From Candidatus Zhuqueibacterota bacterium (lineage in GTDB: Bacteria > Zhuqueibacterota > Zhuqueibacteria > Oceanimicrobiales > Oceanimicrobiaceae), in contig JAABYK010000693.1 of NCBI GenBank assembly GCA_011775825.1, positions 1 through 8,231 on the forward strand: a stretch of DNA of 8,231 bases, read 5' to 3'. The notes under the pieces are model-generated. The model had not been told where the DNA came from, searched no databases, and was given only the letters and a program-made list of their open reading frames with translations. The position numbers were made by a program, and so were the translations under genes. Of the stretch, positions 1 to 6,714 are shown one piece after another. The first letter of the stretch is position 1; every line of letters begins with the position of its first letter.

Positions 1-43
1 GTTTTTCGAGAAACGTATAGCGAGAGATGGTTTTACCGAGCAT
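1..43 (-). CDS. Ser/Thr protein kinase, N-terminal fragment (runs off the window)
   Basis: Reading leftwards from the ATG at 43-41, the strand encodes MLGKTISRYTFLEK before the window ends. This is nearly the opening of the two complete kinases in this window (MIGKSISHYKIIEKLG and MIGKTISHYKILNELG), where it forms the first strand just before the glycine-rich loop. A GAGG Shine-Dalgarno sequence lies 7 nt upstream of the ATG. The gene starts 65 bp after the stop of the TPR kinase on the same strand, so it is probably the third gene of the operon. The fragment is too short to show catalytic residues or the C-terminal architecture. The assignment rests on the match to its neighbours and on the start signal. 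A broken gene head, like the two relics further right, cannot be excluded. Confidence 0.72.
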   Translation of the reverse strand, partial: MLGKTISRYTFLEK

Positions 44-59
44 AAATCTACCTCTATTG

Positions 60-91
60 ACTTTACTAAATTTTAGAGGGATTAGTAAAGT
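60..91. repeat. Inverted repeat between two kinase genes (ACTTTACTAA / TTAGTAAAGT)
   Basis: A perfect 10-bp inverted repeat (60-69 and 82-91) surrounds a 12-nt loop, in the 65-bp gap between the TPR kinase and the next kinase gene. It closely resembles the palindrome inside the TPR kinase gene at 2760-2788. At the second stem position the C:G pair there is a T:A pair here, so pairing is kept. It has no GC-rich stem or adjoining U tract on the minus strand, so it does not look like a standard terminator for the kinase operon. I read it as an intergenic copy of a short palindromic element. It could still affect mRNA stability or reinitiation between the genes. Confidence 0.75.
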
Positions 92-108
92 TTATTTATT
101 TTGACTCA

Positions 109-3075
109 TCACTTTCTTGCCAAATTCTTTATCTCAGCAATCTTTTTCTTGGCTTTTTCCAACATTGGCCGCAACTCCACATCGCAATCTTGCCAAAGGT
201 AGACAAACCGAGTGTAATGCGCAATCGCTTTTTCGTGATCCCCGAGCTTCTCATAAATCTCACCGCGCCGCAGGTAAGAAATCGGCACGTACACAACCTC
301 AAAGGGCGAAGTAGTGGCAAGATAGCTATACCAGCCAAGTGCTTCCCGTGCTTGTCCAAGTTCGAGTAGAAGCTCGGCGCGCATGAAGCGCTCATACGCT
401 TGTGAATAGAACGAAGAGGAAAGCATGAGTTCATACCAGGTTTGTCGACGGGTCTGCTCGAGCTTCGCCAGGGCTTCTTCTCTCCGCCCATTTTGCAAGT
501 CGATGTGCGCCTGAACGCTAAGCGCCAGATCGGAAGCCAGGCTGCCAGCACCGGATGGGGTGGTTATCTGTTCAATTTGTTTCGCATATTGGGCAGCTTG
601 TTGTAGCTCGCCTAAACGACTGCTTAGCAGTCCTGCAAGGTAGGTTTTTAGCAGCGGATGCAAACCGTTGTTAGCACTGAAAAAGGCACTTGGATTTTCG
701 ATCTCCGGAAAATCCTTGGGCCGTAAGCGCGTGAGCGCCTCGCGAACCGTAACAAGCTCATGTCTCTCTACAGGAACAAAAGGGAGACTTGCAAGAATCG
801 CCCAGTATTCCTTGGCAGCCACGAAGTCCAGTTGCTCAAGAACCGAGAGCTGCTGTTTAGCCAGTCGCAACTGTCCTTTCGCTAACATGAGATGAGCAAG
901 CCATGCCCGAGCCACAGCCTGTACCTCCGAAGAAAATCGAGGTGATTCTGCAAGGACGCGCATCAGTCGCTCGGCCGCTTGCAAATCTTCGATGTACAGG
1001 CCGACATTCCACACAGCCAGCGCCACGTCTTCATCACGTGCTTCTTTCAGCCGATTCATCAGATGCTGCTGCTGCATTGGTGAGTCTTGTGAGAACGCTT
1101 GCAATGTCAGCATAGACAACACACGCCCTCCTGATGGATACAAGTTCACATAAGTCTGTACAAGTGAATCCAGTTCGCTGTATTTTCTTTCAGCGGCGGC
1201 GATGCGCGCCAGATGTATGAAAGAGGCCGTGTGTTGTGGTTCATAAAAAAGGACGCGTTCAAAAGGCTCACGCGCTTCAGCAAAAGAGCGGCCGTGTAGA
1301 GGATTATAATGAAACAAAACCTCACCCAGTTGTATCCAGGCTTCGACGTCGTCGGGATGGGTGCCGAGGAGTGACCGGTAGAGTTCCTCTGCCTTCTTGT
1401 TTCTCCCTTGTCGGTAAGCGAGCAGCGCCTCCAGCAGACGGCGATCCCGCTCAGAAAGTCGTCCGGCGTATCGAAACGCAAGCTGCGCCGCATCATGAGC
1501 AAGCTTGGGATCGATGAGCCATTCTGCAGCCACACTCAGTCGGTAATAAGCCAGAGCAAACAGCGTGTCTATGACCACGGCGCGTTGGAACGCTGTCACC
1601 GCCGATTCGAAATCGGCTTTTCGCAAGGCGTTTTCTCCTTCCAGGTAGGTCTTAAGGGCGGGCAAGCTGGAAGTGGTTACAGCGGCAAGACGGGTTACTC
1701 GCGTGCCGGACTCGCCGGTCAGAGTTGTCAGCAGTTGCGTCGCCAGTTTGTCCACAACGCCAAAGATTTGTTCCGCTTCACCTTCCACAATGCTTTCACC
1801 CAAAACTTTCATTCTCTGATCCGCCTCATACAAAGCAGCGTTGATTTGCAACTGACCGCCGGCTTCGACAATATCCCCCATGACGAAGAGACCGGCACCG
1901 AAACGTTGTGCAACTTTCCGGCCGTCTTCCGGGCCCAGGACTCCCGGCATTTCTCGACTCACAAAACTCAGCAGCGCACGAGGATCGACGCTACGCAATT
2001 CTCCCGCACCATCCAGTTTCGTACTCAAGAGGTTCACCATTCCCTCGCCGAGATAGTCAAACTGACTGGCGCCACGCACTGAAAACGGCAGGACCGCAAT
2101 CGCTGTGCGGGAAGTAGGCGTGGTGGTATCGGGAGGTTCTGAGGCAAATCTCAACCAACCCCAGATGATGGCCAGTAGAACCAAAAAAACAGATGCCCCA
2201 ATCAGCCACTTCGGGCGCTTTGTAAGTTGCTTATGCCTCTTCCTGTGTGGCTTTTCTATGTGCAGGTTTTCGGAATCCTGCAAATCTCTTAGGTCCCTTA
2301 TCAATTCCCCAGTGCTCTGATAGCGTTCGTCCGGAGTTTTGGCAAGGGTCTTGTTGATAATTGATTCCAGGGCTTTTGGTAACTCATCGTTCAATTTGGT
2401 GATCGACTCAGGTTCTTCATTTAGAATAGAATAAATCACTGCCTGTTCGTAATCGCCTTTGAAAGGCAATTGGCCGGTGAGCATTTCGTACAAGACTACG
2501 CCAAAAGACCAAATATCACTGCGGTGGTCAGCCACTTCTCCGCGGGCTTGTTCGGGAGACATGTAGGCAGCGGTGCCAAGCATTGATTGGTCTCTGGTCA
2601 ACTGAGCTCCGCCGGCAACTTTGGCGAGGCCGAAGTCCATGACCTTGACTGGCCCGGATTCCGTCACCATAACATTGCTAGACTTGATGTCCCGGTGGAA
2701 GATGCCCTTTTTATGCGCGGCTTGCAGGCCTTCCGCGATTTGGGTGGCGATATCAATAGCCTTACTAAACCTTAAAGGTTTAGTAAGGTTTACCAACTCC
2801 TGTCCTTCGATGTATTCCATTACGATGAACAGCTCATCATCCATTTCCTCGATGGCATAAATGGTGGCAATATTGGGATGATTCAGCGCTGCGGAAGCTT
2901 TCGCCTCTATCTTGAATCTTTCTCGCTGGTCAGGATTTGTTGCGATTTGACGAGTAAGGAACTTGATAGCCACTGCGCGTTCGAGTTTCGTGTCGTGCGC
3001 TTTGTAGACCACGCCCATCCCGCCGGCGCCCAGTTTTTCAATGATTTTGTAGTGGGATATGGATTTGCCAATCAT
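109..3075 (-). CDS. Transmembrane Ser/Thr protein kinase with AVLPF domain and TPR repeats
   Basis: A 988-residue Hanks-type kinase expected to phosphorylate Ser/Thr in the cytoplasm. Kinase motifs: glycine loop GAGGMG at 16-21, ATP-binding Lys38 (AIK), alpha-C Glu57, HRDIKSSN at 127-134 (Asp129 catalytic, with Ser where Pro is usual), DFG at 147-149 and GTAAYMSPEQ at 167-176. All key residues are present. A basic linker (about 276-288) leads to one transmembrane helix (about 290-308). The next segment, beginning TAIAVLPF at 324-331 and running to about 455, resembles the FlgO/TolB-N-like domain often found in such kinases. From about 470 to the end are helical TPR-type repeats, clear at 473-505, 560-590 and the last 60 residues. 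The start at 3075 matches the conserved MIGKxISHY opening and lies 8 bp after the upstream kinase stop. An in-frame ATG at 3087 would overlap that stop as ATGA and could serve for coupled translation. The substrate is unknown. Confidence 0.95.
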   Translation of the reverse strand: MIGKSISHYKIIEKLGAGGMGVVYKAHDTKLERAVAIKFLTRQIATNPDQRERFKIEAKASAALNHPNIATIYAIEEMDDELFIVMEYIEGQELVNLTKPLRFSKAIDIATQIAEGLQAAHKKGIFHRDIKSSNVMVTESGPVKVMDFGLAKVAGGAQLTRDQSMLGTAAYMSPEQARGEVADHRSDIWSFGVVLYEMLTGQLPFKGDYEQAVIYSILNEEPESITKLNDELPKALESIINKTLAKTPDERYQSTGELIRDLRDLQDSENLHIEKPHRKRHKQLTKRPKWLIGASVFLVLLAIIWGWLRFASEPPDTTTPTSRTAIAVLPFSVRGASQFDYLGEGMVNLLSTKLDGAGELRSVDPRALLSFVSREMPGVLGPEDGRKVAQRFGAGLFVMGDIVEAGGQLQINAALYEADQRMKVLGESIVEGEAEQIFGVVDKLATQLLTTLTGESGTRVTRLAAVTTSSLPALKTYLEGENALRKADFESAVTAFQRAVVIDTLFALAYYRLSVAAEWLIDPKLAHDAAQLAFRYAGRLSERDRRLLEALLAYRQGRNKKAEELYRSLLGTHPDDVEAWIQLGEVLFHYNPLHGRSFAEAREPFERVLFYEPQHTASFIHLARIAAAERKYSELDSLVQTYVNLYPSGGRVLSMLTLQAFSQDSPMQQQHLMNRLKEARDEDVALAVWNVGLYIEDLQAAERLMRVLAESPRFSSEVQAVARAWLAHLMLAKGQLRLAKQQLSVLEQLDFVAAKEYWAILASLPFVPVERHELVTVREALTRLRPKDFPEIENPSAFFSANNGLHPLLKTYLAGLLSSRLGELQQAAQYAKQIEQITTPSGAGSLASDLALSVQAHIDLQNGRREEALAKLEQTRRQTWYELMLSSSFYSQAYERFMRAELLLELGQAREALGWYSYLATTSPFEVVYVPISYLRRGEIYEKLGDHEKAIAHYTRFVYLWQDCDVELRPMLEKAKKKIAEIKNLARK
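2760..2788. repeat. Perfect palindrome inside the TPR kinase gene
   Basis: CCTTACTAAACCTT (2760-2773), a single A, then AAGGTTTAGTAAGG (2775-2788) form an inverted repeat with perfect 14-bp arms. It encodes roughly residues 96-106 of the kinase (LTKPLRFSK plus its flanks), between the hinge motif MEYIEGQ and helix alpha-E. This is the same place in the fold where the neighbouring kinase carries a different in-frame repeat. A related but diverged copy lies in non-coding DNA at 60-91. The arm length and the intergenic sibling argue that this is a captured repeat element rather than chance codon choice. Confidence 0.8.
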
Positions 3076-3083
3076 AGTTCCCA

Positions 3084-5843
3084 TCATTTCTCTGCTGATA
3101 ACTCCATCACCCAAATGTCACTTTCACGTTTGCCAATTGTGAAGTAAAACTTTTGGCCATCGGTGTCAAATCCTTCGCGGGTGGACGAACGATTTGGATC
3201 GTCGAATCGAACCAGAAGTTTTGGTTTCCCACCAGTCACCAGAACCGACCAGAAGCTCGAACGATTTTCGGCATCAAATGCTTTGTAGTAAACCGTGCGG
3301 CTGTCAGGCGACCACTCAGCAAACGCCGGCACCGGCAAACTCGAAGGGTCCTGACTGCGAATTAGGATTCTCGGAGTTCCGCCATCGCGTGAAATGACTC
3401 GCAGGCTATTATCCGGCAGACAGGTATAGGCGATCAGGCGACCGTCCGGAGACCATCGCGCATGGTCGCCGACATCAAATGTCACCTGTCGTGGAGCACC
3501 CCAGTCCGCCCCTTTGTTTTCTCTGGATACGATATAAAGTTCCTGCCGTCCGGTTCTATCGGAGTGAAAAACGATTTGATTGCCATTCGGCGACCAGTCT
3601 TGAAAACGGTCTTGAGCTGGGCCATCGGTTACTTGCTGCACCGCTCTGCCGTCTGCAGACATCACGTAGACATCCCGAGTTCCATTACGAAATGTGTGAA
3701 AGGTGATTTCTGTTCCGTCGGCGGACCACGAAGGGCCGAAATCACCCGCGGGATCATCGGTAAGTCGAATCGGTTCGCCGTTCGGCAACCGCATCTTGTA
3801 AATGTCGGCACCACCCGTTCGATGGGTGTCGAACGCAAGCCACTTCCCGTGCGGCGAAACCCCTACCATCTCAATTACTTCGTTGCCGGTGGTTACGGGT
3901 TCCGCTTCTGTGATTGAAATCGGGCCGTTATCAGGAATTCGTATGGACCAAATGTTGGCGTAGTAAATAAACAGCGAATAGGCTAAAGACCTCGAATCTG
4001 CTGATAAACTTATCGTGTGCGCATTCAAACCTGTCGTCAGGCGCACCGGTGTACCTGAGGGCTCTCCGGAATGGTCGAGCCGTACTTGATAGACGTCGAG
4101 GCTGCCGTCCTGATTTGAAACAAAAAGCAGATGTCGACTGTCAGGCATCCACACCGGACTGACATTAATGGCGTTGTTATCCGTCACCTGAATCGGCTTG
4201 CCTCCTTTTGACGAAACCACATAGATCGAACTGGGTGCAATGTTGGCGAAGGTGACGGTACCAAAGACAAACTCCGGATTCCCTGAAACAAAGGCGAGAA
4301 GAGTTCCGTCGGGGGACCAGTTAAGCGAGTGAGGCAAAAAGGCTTCGGTAATTTTTCGAGATTGGTTTCCGTTTAATGGCTGGACAAAGATCTCGTTGCC
4401 CCGCACATAAGCGATCTGCTCCCCGTTCGGTGACCACGCCGGGCTGCCTGTCGCAATGCCGGGTGCAGCCGGACTAAATGCCACCGGACTTGGTCTTGGC
4501 TCGGCGACGCCTTTCTCGACGCCGCCCAAAGCTGGAATAACGTTTATCGTGGTGTTGCCACCTTGCGATCGAAGGAAAGCAATTCGTGTTCCATCGGGCG
4601 ACCATTGCGGCCAACGGTGGTTACCGGGCAATCCTTCGGTAAGTGGGATAACACGACCTCCTGTAGTCTGTCGCAGGTATAAATCCGTTTGACCTAACGG
4701 ACCCGCCACATAGGCGATCATCTTTCCATCCGGCGAAATCGCGGGATCGATTTCCAACCCAGGTGCGTGGGTAAACTGGTTGGTCTTGCCCAATTTGACC
4801 TCCTGCGACCCGTTGATATTTTGGGAAACAAAATACGCGGCGACAAGTAGAAACGCCAAAATCGCTGCAACAATCGAAATCGGTTTCTTTGAGAGATTTC
4901 TTTTAGCTTTCGCTTGGACGGGATTTTGTTCCTCGTGCTCGTGGCTGGCTCGCTGTTCCCTTACCTTTTTTAATTCGGCAAGGAAATCTGCTGCAGTTTG
5001 AAAGCGTTCCTCAACCGCTTTCGATAATGCGCGATTTACGATTCGCTGCAATTCCACAGAGACCCCCGTACTCAGCCCCGTAATGGGTTCCGGTTCTTCG
5101 TTCATGATGGAACAAATCACGGCCTGTTCGTAGTCGCCTTCGAATGGATGTTGGCCGGTAAGCATTTCGTATAAAACTACACCCAACGCCCAGATGTCCG
5201 TGCGATGGTCGACCTCCGCACCCTGCGCCTGCTCCGGCGACATGTAAGCCACCGTGCCCACGGTCGCTCCACTTTTCGTCAGCCTGGTGCGGCCAGCCAA
5301 CTTGGCCAATCCGAAATCAACGATTTTCACCACGCCATCTTCGCTGACCAGAATATTGGCGGGCTTGATGTCGCGGTGGATGATGCCTTTTGAGTGGGCT
5401 TTGGCCAGTCCTTCGGCGATTTGGGTGGTGTAATTCAGGGCTTCATCCAGCGACAGAGGGCGTTTGACACCCCCCGCCGCTGAAGCGGCACCCCCCTCAA
5501 AGGGGGATTTTTTGAAGTCCCCCTTTGAAGGGGGATTTAGGGGGATGTTGATCAGTTCCTGCAACGATTGCCCCTCGATATATTCCATCGCAATAAACAT
5601 CTGCCCCTCAACTTCATCGATTTCGTAAATCGTGGCAATGTTGGGGTGATTGAGCGCCGAGGCCGCTTTGGCTTCGTGGATGAAGCGCTGTTTTTTCTCC
5701 TCATCCTGACTCAAGTGTGGAGGCAGAAACTTGAGGGCGACGGAGTGATCAAGTTTGGTGTCCCGGGCTTTGTAGACCGTGCCCATGCCGCCACGGCCAA
5801 GCTCATTCAAGATTTTGTAATGAGATATTGTCTTGCCAATCAT
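3084..5843 (-). CDS. Transmembrane Ser/Thr protein kinase with TolB/PD40-type beta-propeller
   Basis: A 919-residue Hanks-type kinase. Motifs: glycine loop GRGGMG at 16-21, Lys38 (ALK), Glu57, HRDIKPAN at 156-163 (Asp158 catalytic), DFG at 176-178 and GTVAYMSPEQ at 196-205, all consistent with an active enzyme. A charged linker (about 292-320) precedes one transmembrane helix (about 321-339). The remainder carries about twelve PD40/TolB-like blades, each marked by a WSPDG-type motif (near 368, 414, 470, 509, 565, 613, 662, 706, 750, 797, 844 and 892), enough for two six-bladed propellers. These probably lie outside the cytoplasmic membrane and bind a protein or ligand. The start at 5843 fits the conserved MIGKTISHY opening and has AAGGA 9 nt upstream. 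Residues 99-127 are an in-frame repeat insertion absent from the paralogous kinase. It is the first kinase gene of the apparent operon. Confidence 0.96.
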   Translation of the reverse strand: MIGKTISHYKILNELGRGGMGTVYKARDTKLDHSVALKFLPPHLSQDEEKKQRFIHEAKAASALNHPNIATIYEIDEVEGQMFIAMEYIEGQSLQELINIPLNPPSKGDFKKSPFEGGAASAAGGVKRPLSLDEALNYTTQIAEGLAKAHSKGIIHRDIKPANILVSEDGVVKIVDFGLAKLAGRTRLTKSGATVGTVAYMSPEQAQGAEVDHRTDIWALGVVLYEMLTGQHPFEGDYEQAVICSIMNEEPEPITGLSTGVSVELQRIVNRALSKAVEERFQTAADFLAELKKVREQRASHEHEEQNPVQAKAKRNLSKKPISIVAAILAFLLVAAYFVSQNINGSQEVKLGKTNQFTHAPGLEIDPAISPDGKMIAYVAGPLGQTDLYLRQTTGGRVIPLTEGLPGNHRWPQWSPDGTRIAFLRSQGGNTTINVIPALGGVEKGVAEPRPSPVAFSPAAPGIATGSPAWSPNGEQIAYVRGNEIFVQPLNGNQSRKITEAFLPHSLNWSPDGTLLAFVSGNPEFVFGTVTFANIAPSSIYVVSSKGGKPIQVTDNNAINVSPVWMPDSRHLLFVSNQDGSLDVYQVRLDHSGEPSGTPVRLTTGLNAHTISLSADSRSLAYSLFIYYANIWSIRIPDNGPISITEAEPVTTGNEVIEMVGVSPHGKWLAFDTHRTGGADIYKMRLPNGEPIRLTDDPAGDFGPSWSADGTEITFHTFRNGTRDVYVMSADGRAVQQVTDGPAQDRFQDWSPNGNQIVFHSDRTGRQELYIVSRENKGADWGAPRQVTFDVGDHARWSPDGRLIAYTCLPDNSLRVISRDGGTPRILIRSQDPSSLPVPAFAEWSPDSRTVYYKAFDAENRSSFWSVLVTGGKPKLLVRFDDPNRSSTREGFDTDGQKFYFTIGKRESDIWVMELSAEK
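5463..5549. repeat. In-frame multi-hairpin repeat element inside the propeller kinase gene
   Basis: This 87-bp (29-codon) insert is made of palindromes: GCCGCT-GA-AGCGGC (5476-5489), a CCCCC..GGGGG hairpin (5492-5506), TCCCCCTT-TG-AAGGGGGA (5518-5535) and a trailing half copy TTTAGGGGGAT (5536-5546). Removing its residues (about Asn99-Lys127) lets the protein align without gaps to the TPR kinase across the hinge to alpha-E region, so it is an insertion. It has no stop in the coding frame and reads NPPSKGDFKKSPFEGG. From memory, similar CCCCCTTTGAAGGGGG repeats are common between genes in several bacterial groups. The exact borders are inferred from the alignment and may shift by a codon or two. 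Confidence 0.85.
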
Positions 5844-5852
5844 AAAAATTAT

Positions 5853-5857
5853 TCCTT
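5853..5857 (-). promoter_or_regulatory. Ribosome binding site AAGGA of the propeller kinase
   Basis: AAGGA on the minus strand lies 9 nt before the ATG at 5843. It supports that start over the in-frame ATG at 5879, which would add 12 residues (MIAGDGHQGIIF) not shared with the other kinases. Confidence 0.7.
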
Positions 5858-5877
5858 GATGGCCATCACCCGCAATC

Positions 5878-5897
5878 ATCCCGTAGGGATGAAATGT
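5878..5897 (+). repeat. Short hairpin repeat, unit 1 (ATCCC-GTA-GGGAT + GAAATGT)
   Basis: ATCCC and GGGAT pair around GTA, followed by GAAATGT. The same 20 bases recur at 6239-6258. This unit sits only 34 bp upstream of the propeller kinase ATG, so on the kinase mRNA it would form a hairpin in the leader if transcription starts further upstream. Confidence 0.8.
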
Positions 5898-5957
5898 CTA
5901 TCGAATTTATCCATTTGAATATGGGTGTTTGGCATGACTCTTCTCCTGGCATGAATT

Positions 5958-5978
5958 ACATATCACTCCTACGGAGTT
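5958..5978 (-). repeat. Short hairpin repeat, unit 2 (ACTCC-GTA-GGAGT type)
   Basis: On the minus strand this reads AACTCCGTAGGAGTGATATGT. The stem ACTCC/GGAGT keeps the GTA loop and the trailing ATGT of unit 1 but differs from it at a paired position on both sides, which suggests that pairing is maintained. Confidence 0.75.
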
Positions 5979-6008
5979 TTTGTGATTTAATTTGGCGTTC
6001 GTTCTATT

Positions 6009-6030
6009 ACATGGCACTCCTAACGGAGTT
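6009..6030 (-). repeat. Short hairpin repeat, unit 3
   Basis: On the minus strand this reads AACTCCGTTAGGAGTGCCATGT: the same stem as unit 2 with one extra base in the loop. It is in the same orientation as unit 2 and their far ends are about 31 bp apart. Confidence 0.75.
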
Positions 6031-6058
6031 GGAACCATTTCAGTTCTTATCTGCTTTG

Positions 6059-6181
6059 CTATTTTAACCCCGATTCGTTTGGAGTTTCGTCGCTGGCATT
6101 CAGAGGCTTGTAAAAACGGTACCACACCCGTCTTGCCGTGTTTTTTAAAAGTTCGTAATGGGTCATGGTTTGACCCATCAT
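6059..6181 (-). pseudogene. Decayed kinase gene head (MMGQTMTHYELLKN)
   Basis: From 6181 leftwards the strand encodes MMGQTMTHYELLKN, closely matching the opening of the kinases here (MIGKTISHYKIL). In the next reading frame, at about 6138-6112, it continues as RQDGCGTVF, which lines up with the glycine loop GRGGMGTVY. The original frame then gives FYK, matching VYK, before losing resemblance and stopping at 6059. Two compensating frameshifts within 40 codons point to a relic of a kinase gene rather than a short functional protein. An ATGGGTCA/TGACCCAT inverted repeat (6158-6178) falls within the fragment. It may arise from the codons themselves or be a binding site. Confidence 0.6.
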
Positions 6182-6238
6182 TCTCCCATCTTGCGCTTGC
6201 ATGAATTATTTGATCTTATGTTATGAAGCTTCATCAAA

Positions 6239-6264
6239 ATCCCGTAGGGATGAAATGTTTATAG
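6239..6264 (+). repeat. Short hairpin repeat, unit 4
   Basis: ATCCCGTAGGGATGAAATGT is identical to unit 1 over 20 bases and continues as TTATAG. Its identity to a unit about 360 bp away indicates a recent or conserved repeat. Confidence 0.8.
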
Positions 6265-6286
6265 CTGAAATCAGAAAAACCGCCGA

Positions 6287-6307
6287 AACTCAGTAGGAGT
6301 GACATGT
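6287..6307 (+). repeat. Short hairpin repeat, unit 5
   Basis: AACTCAGTAGGAGTGACATGT is a plus-strand unit of the ACTCC type with one mismatch in the stem. It is 22 bp from unit 4 in the same orientation. A more degenerate minus-strand unit (AACTCCGT then a diverged tail) appears to begin at 6382, at the end of the second kinase relic. Confidence 0.65.
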
Positions 6308-6380
6308 TGTTCCCGAATCGGTCATTCGTTCTTCATCAATCCAATTAAAAAGATACCTCGCACCATCATACCACACGGAG

Positions 6381-6437
6381 TTAGCAGCCCCCCCAGTTTC
6401 CCAAAATCTCATAATGTGAAATCGTCTTGCCGATCAT
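6381..6437 (-). pseudogene. Decayed kinase gene head (MIGKTISHYEIL)
   Basis: The ATG at 6437 opens MIGKTISHYEILGNWGGC, then a stop at 6381. The first 12 residues match the start of the intact kinases almost perfectly. Restoring one missing base after codon 14 gives GKLGG, the expected beginning of the glycine loop. Resemblance ends near 6387, where the strand runs into TAACTCCGT, like the start of the local hairpin repeat. This is best explained as a kinase gene destroyed by a frameshift and by repeat insertion or deletion. No good Shine-Dalgarno sequence precedes it. Translation as an 18-residue peptide is possible but unlikely to matter. Confidence 0.7.
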
Positions 6438-6714
6438 ATTTAAGGTACACTCAGAGATGTGTGTCAATCATGCGGGAAGGCATCCCGTTCCCAACCGATA
6501 TGAATAGAAATGCGAAGGCCCTTTTGATTTTAATAAAATGTAATAGAAACCTGCGCCATTGTCAAATAATAAACGCTTTATAAAGGATAATGAGACAGGA
6601 AATGGAAAGCTTCACCATTGGGAGGCAGGCTGCTTCGGAGTGGTTTTTTTGGAGTGCGTCTGCCCTGTTTTTTTAATGTCTTGTCGGAGCACTATTCTGG
6701 TCCAGCTTGACGGT
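6438..6714. other. Intergenic stretch without a recognisable gene
   Basis: No convincing coding region is visible on either strand. It holds a short inverted repeat CGGGA/TCCCG (6473-6487) and two T7 tracts (about 6644-6650 and 6668-6674). The first tract follows a weak plus-strand hairpin, but no plus-strand gene ends there. On the minus strand it is simply the downstream flank of the unrecognised gene to its right. Confidence 0.5.

Noticed and set aside
60..91. Rho-independent terminator of the TPR kinase gene
   Set aside because: The stem is AT-rich and the minus strand has no T tract after it. A new kinase start with a ribosome binding site follows at once.
1408..2082. A 224-codon open frame on the plus strand
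   Set aside because: It lies wholly antisense to the AVLPF/TPR part of an unmistakable kinase gene, and its translation shows no domain or coherent composition.
5907..6125. A 72-codon open frame on the minus strand upstream of the propeller kinase
   Set aside because: Its sequence is composed of two of the hairpin repeats and part of a kinase relic, so it is an accidental reading of repeat DNA.
5878..6307. CRISPR array
   Set aside because: The repeats are about 20 bp, irregularly spaced and in both orientations, which does not fit a CRISPR array.
6611..6650. A plus-strand hairpin followed by seven T residues resembling an intrinsic terminator
   Set aside because: The stem is weak, separated from the T tract by several bases, and no plus-strand gene precedes it.
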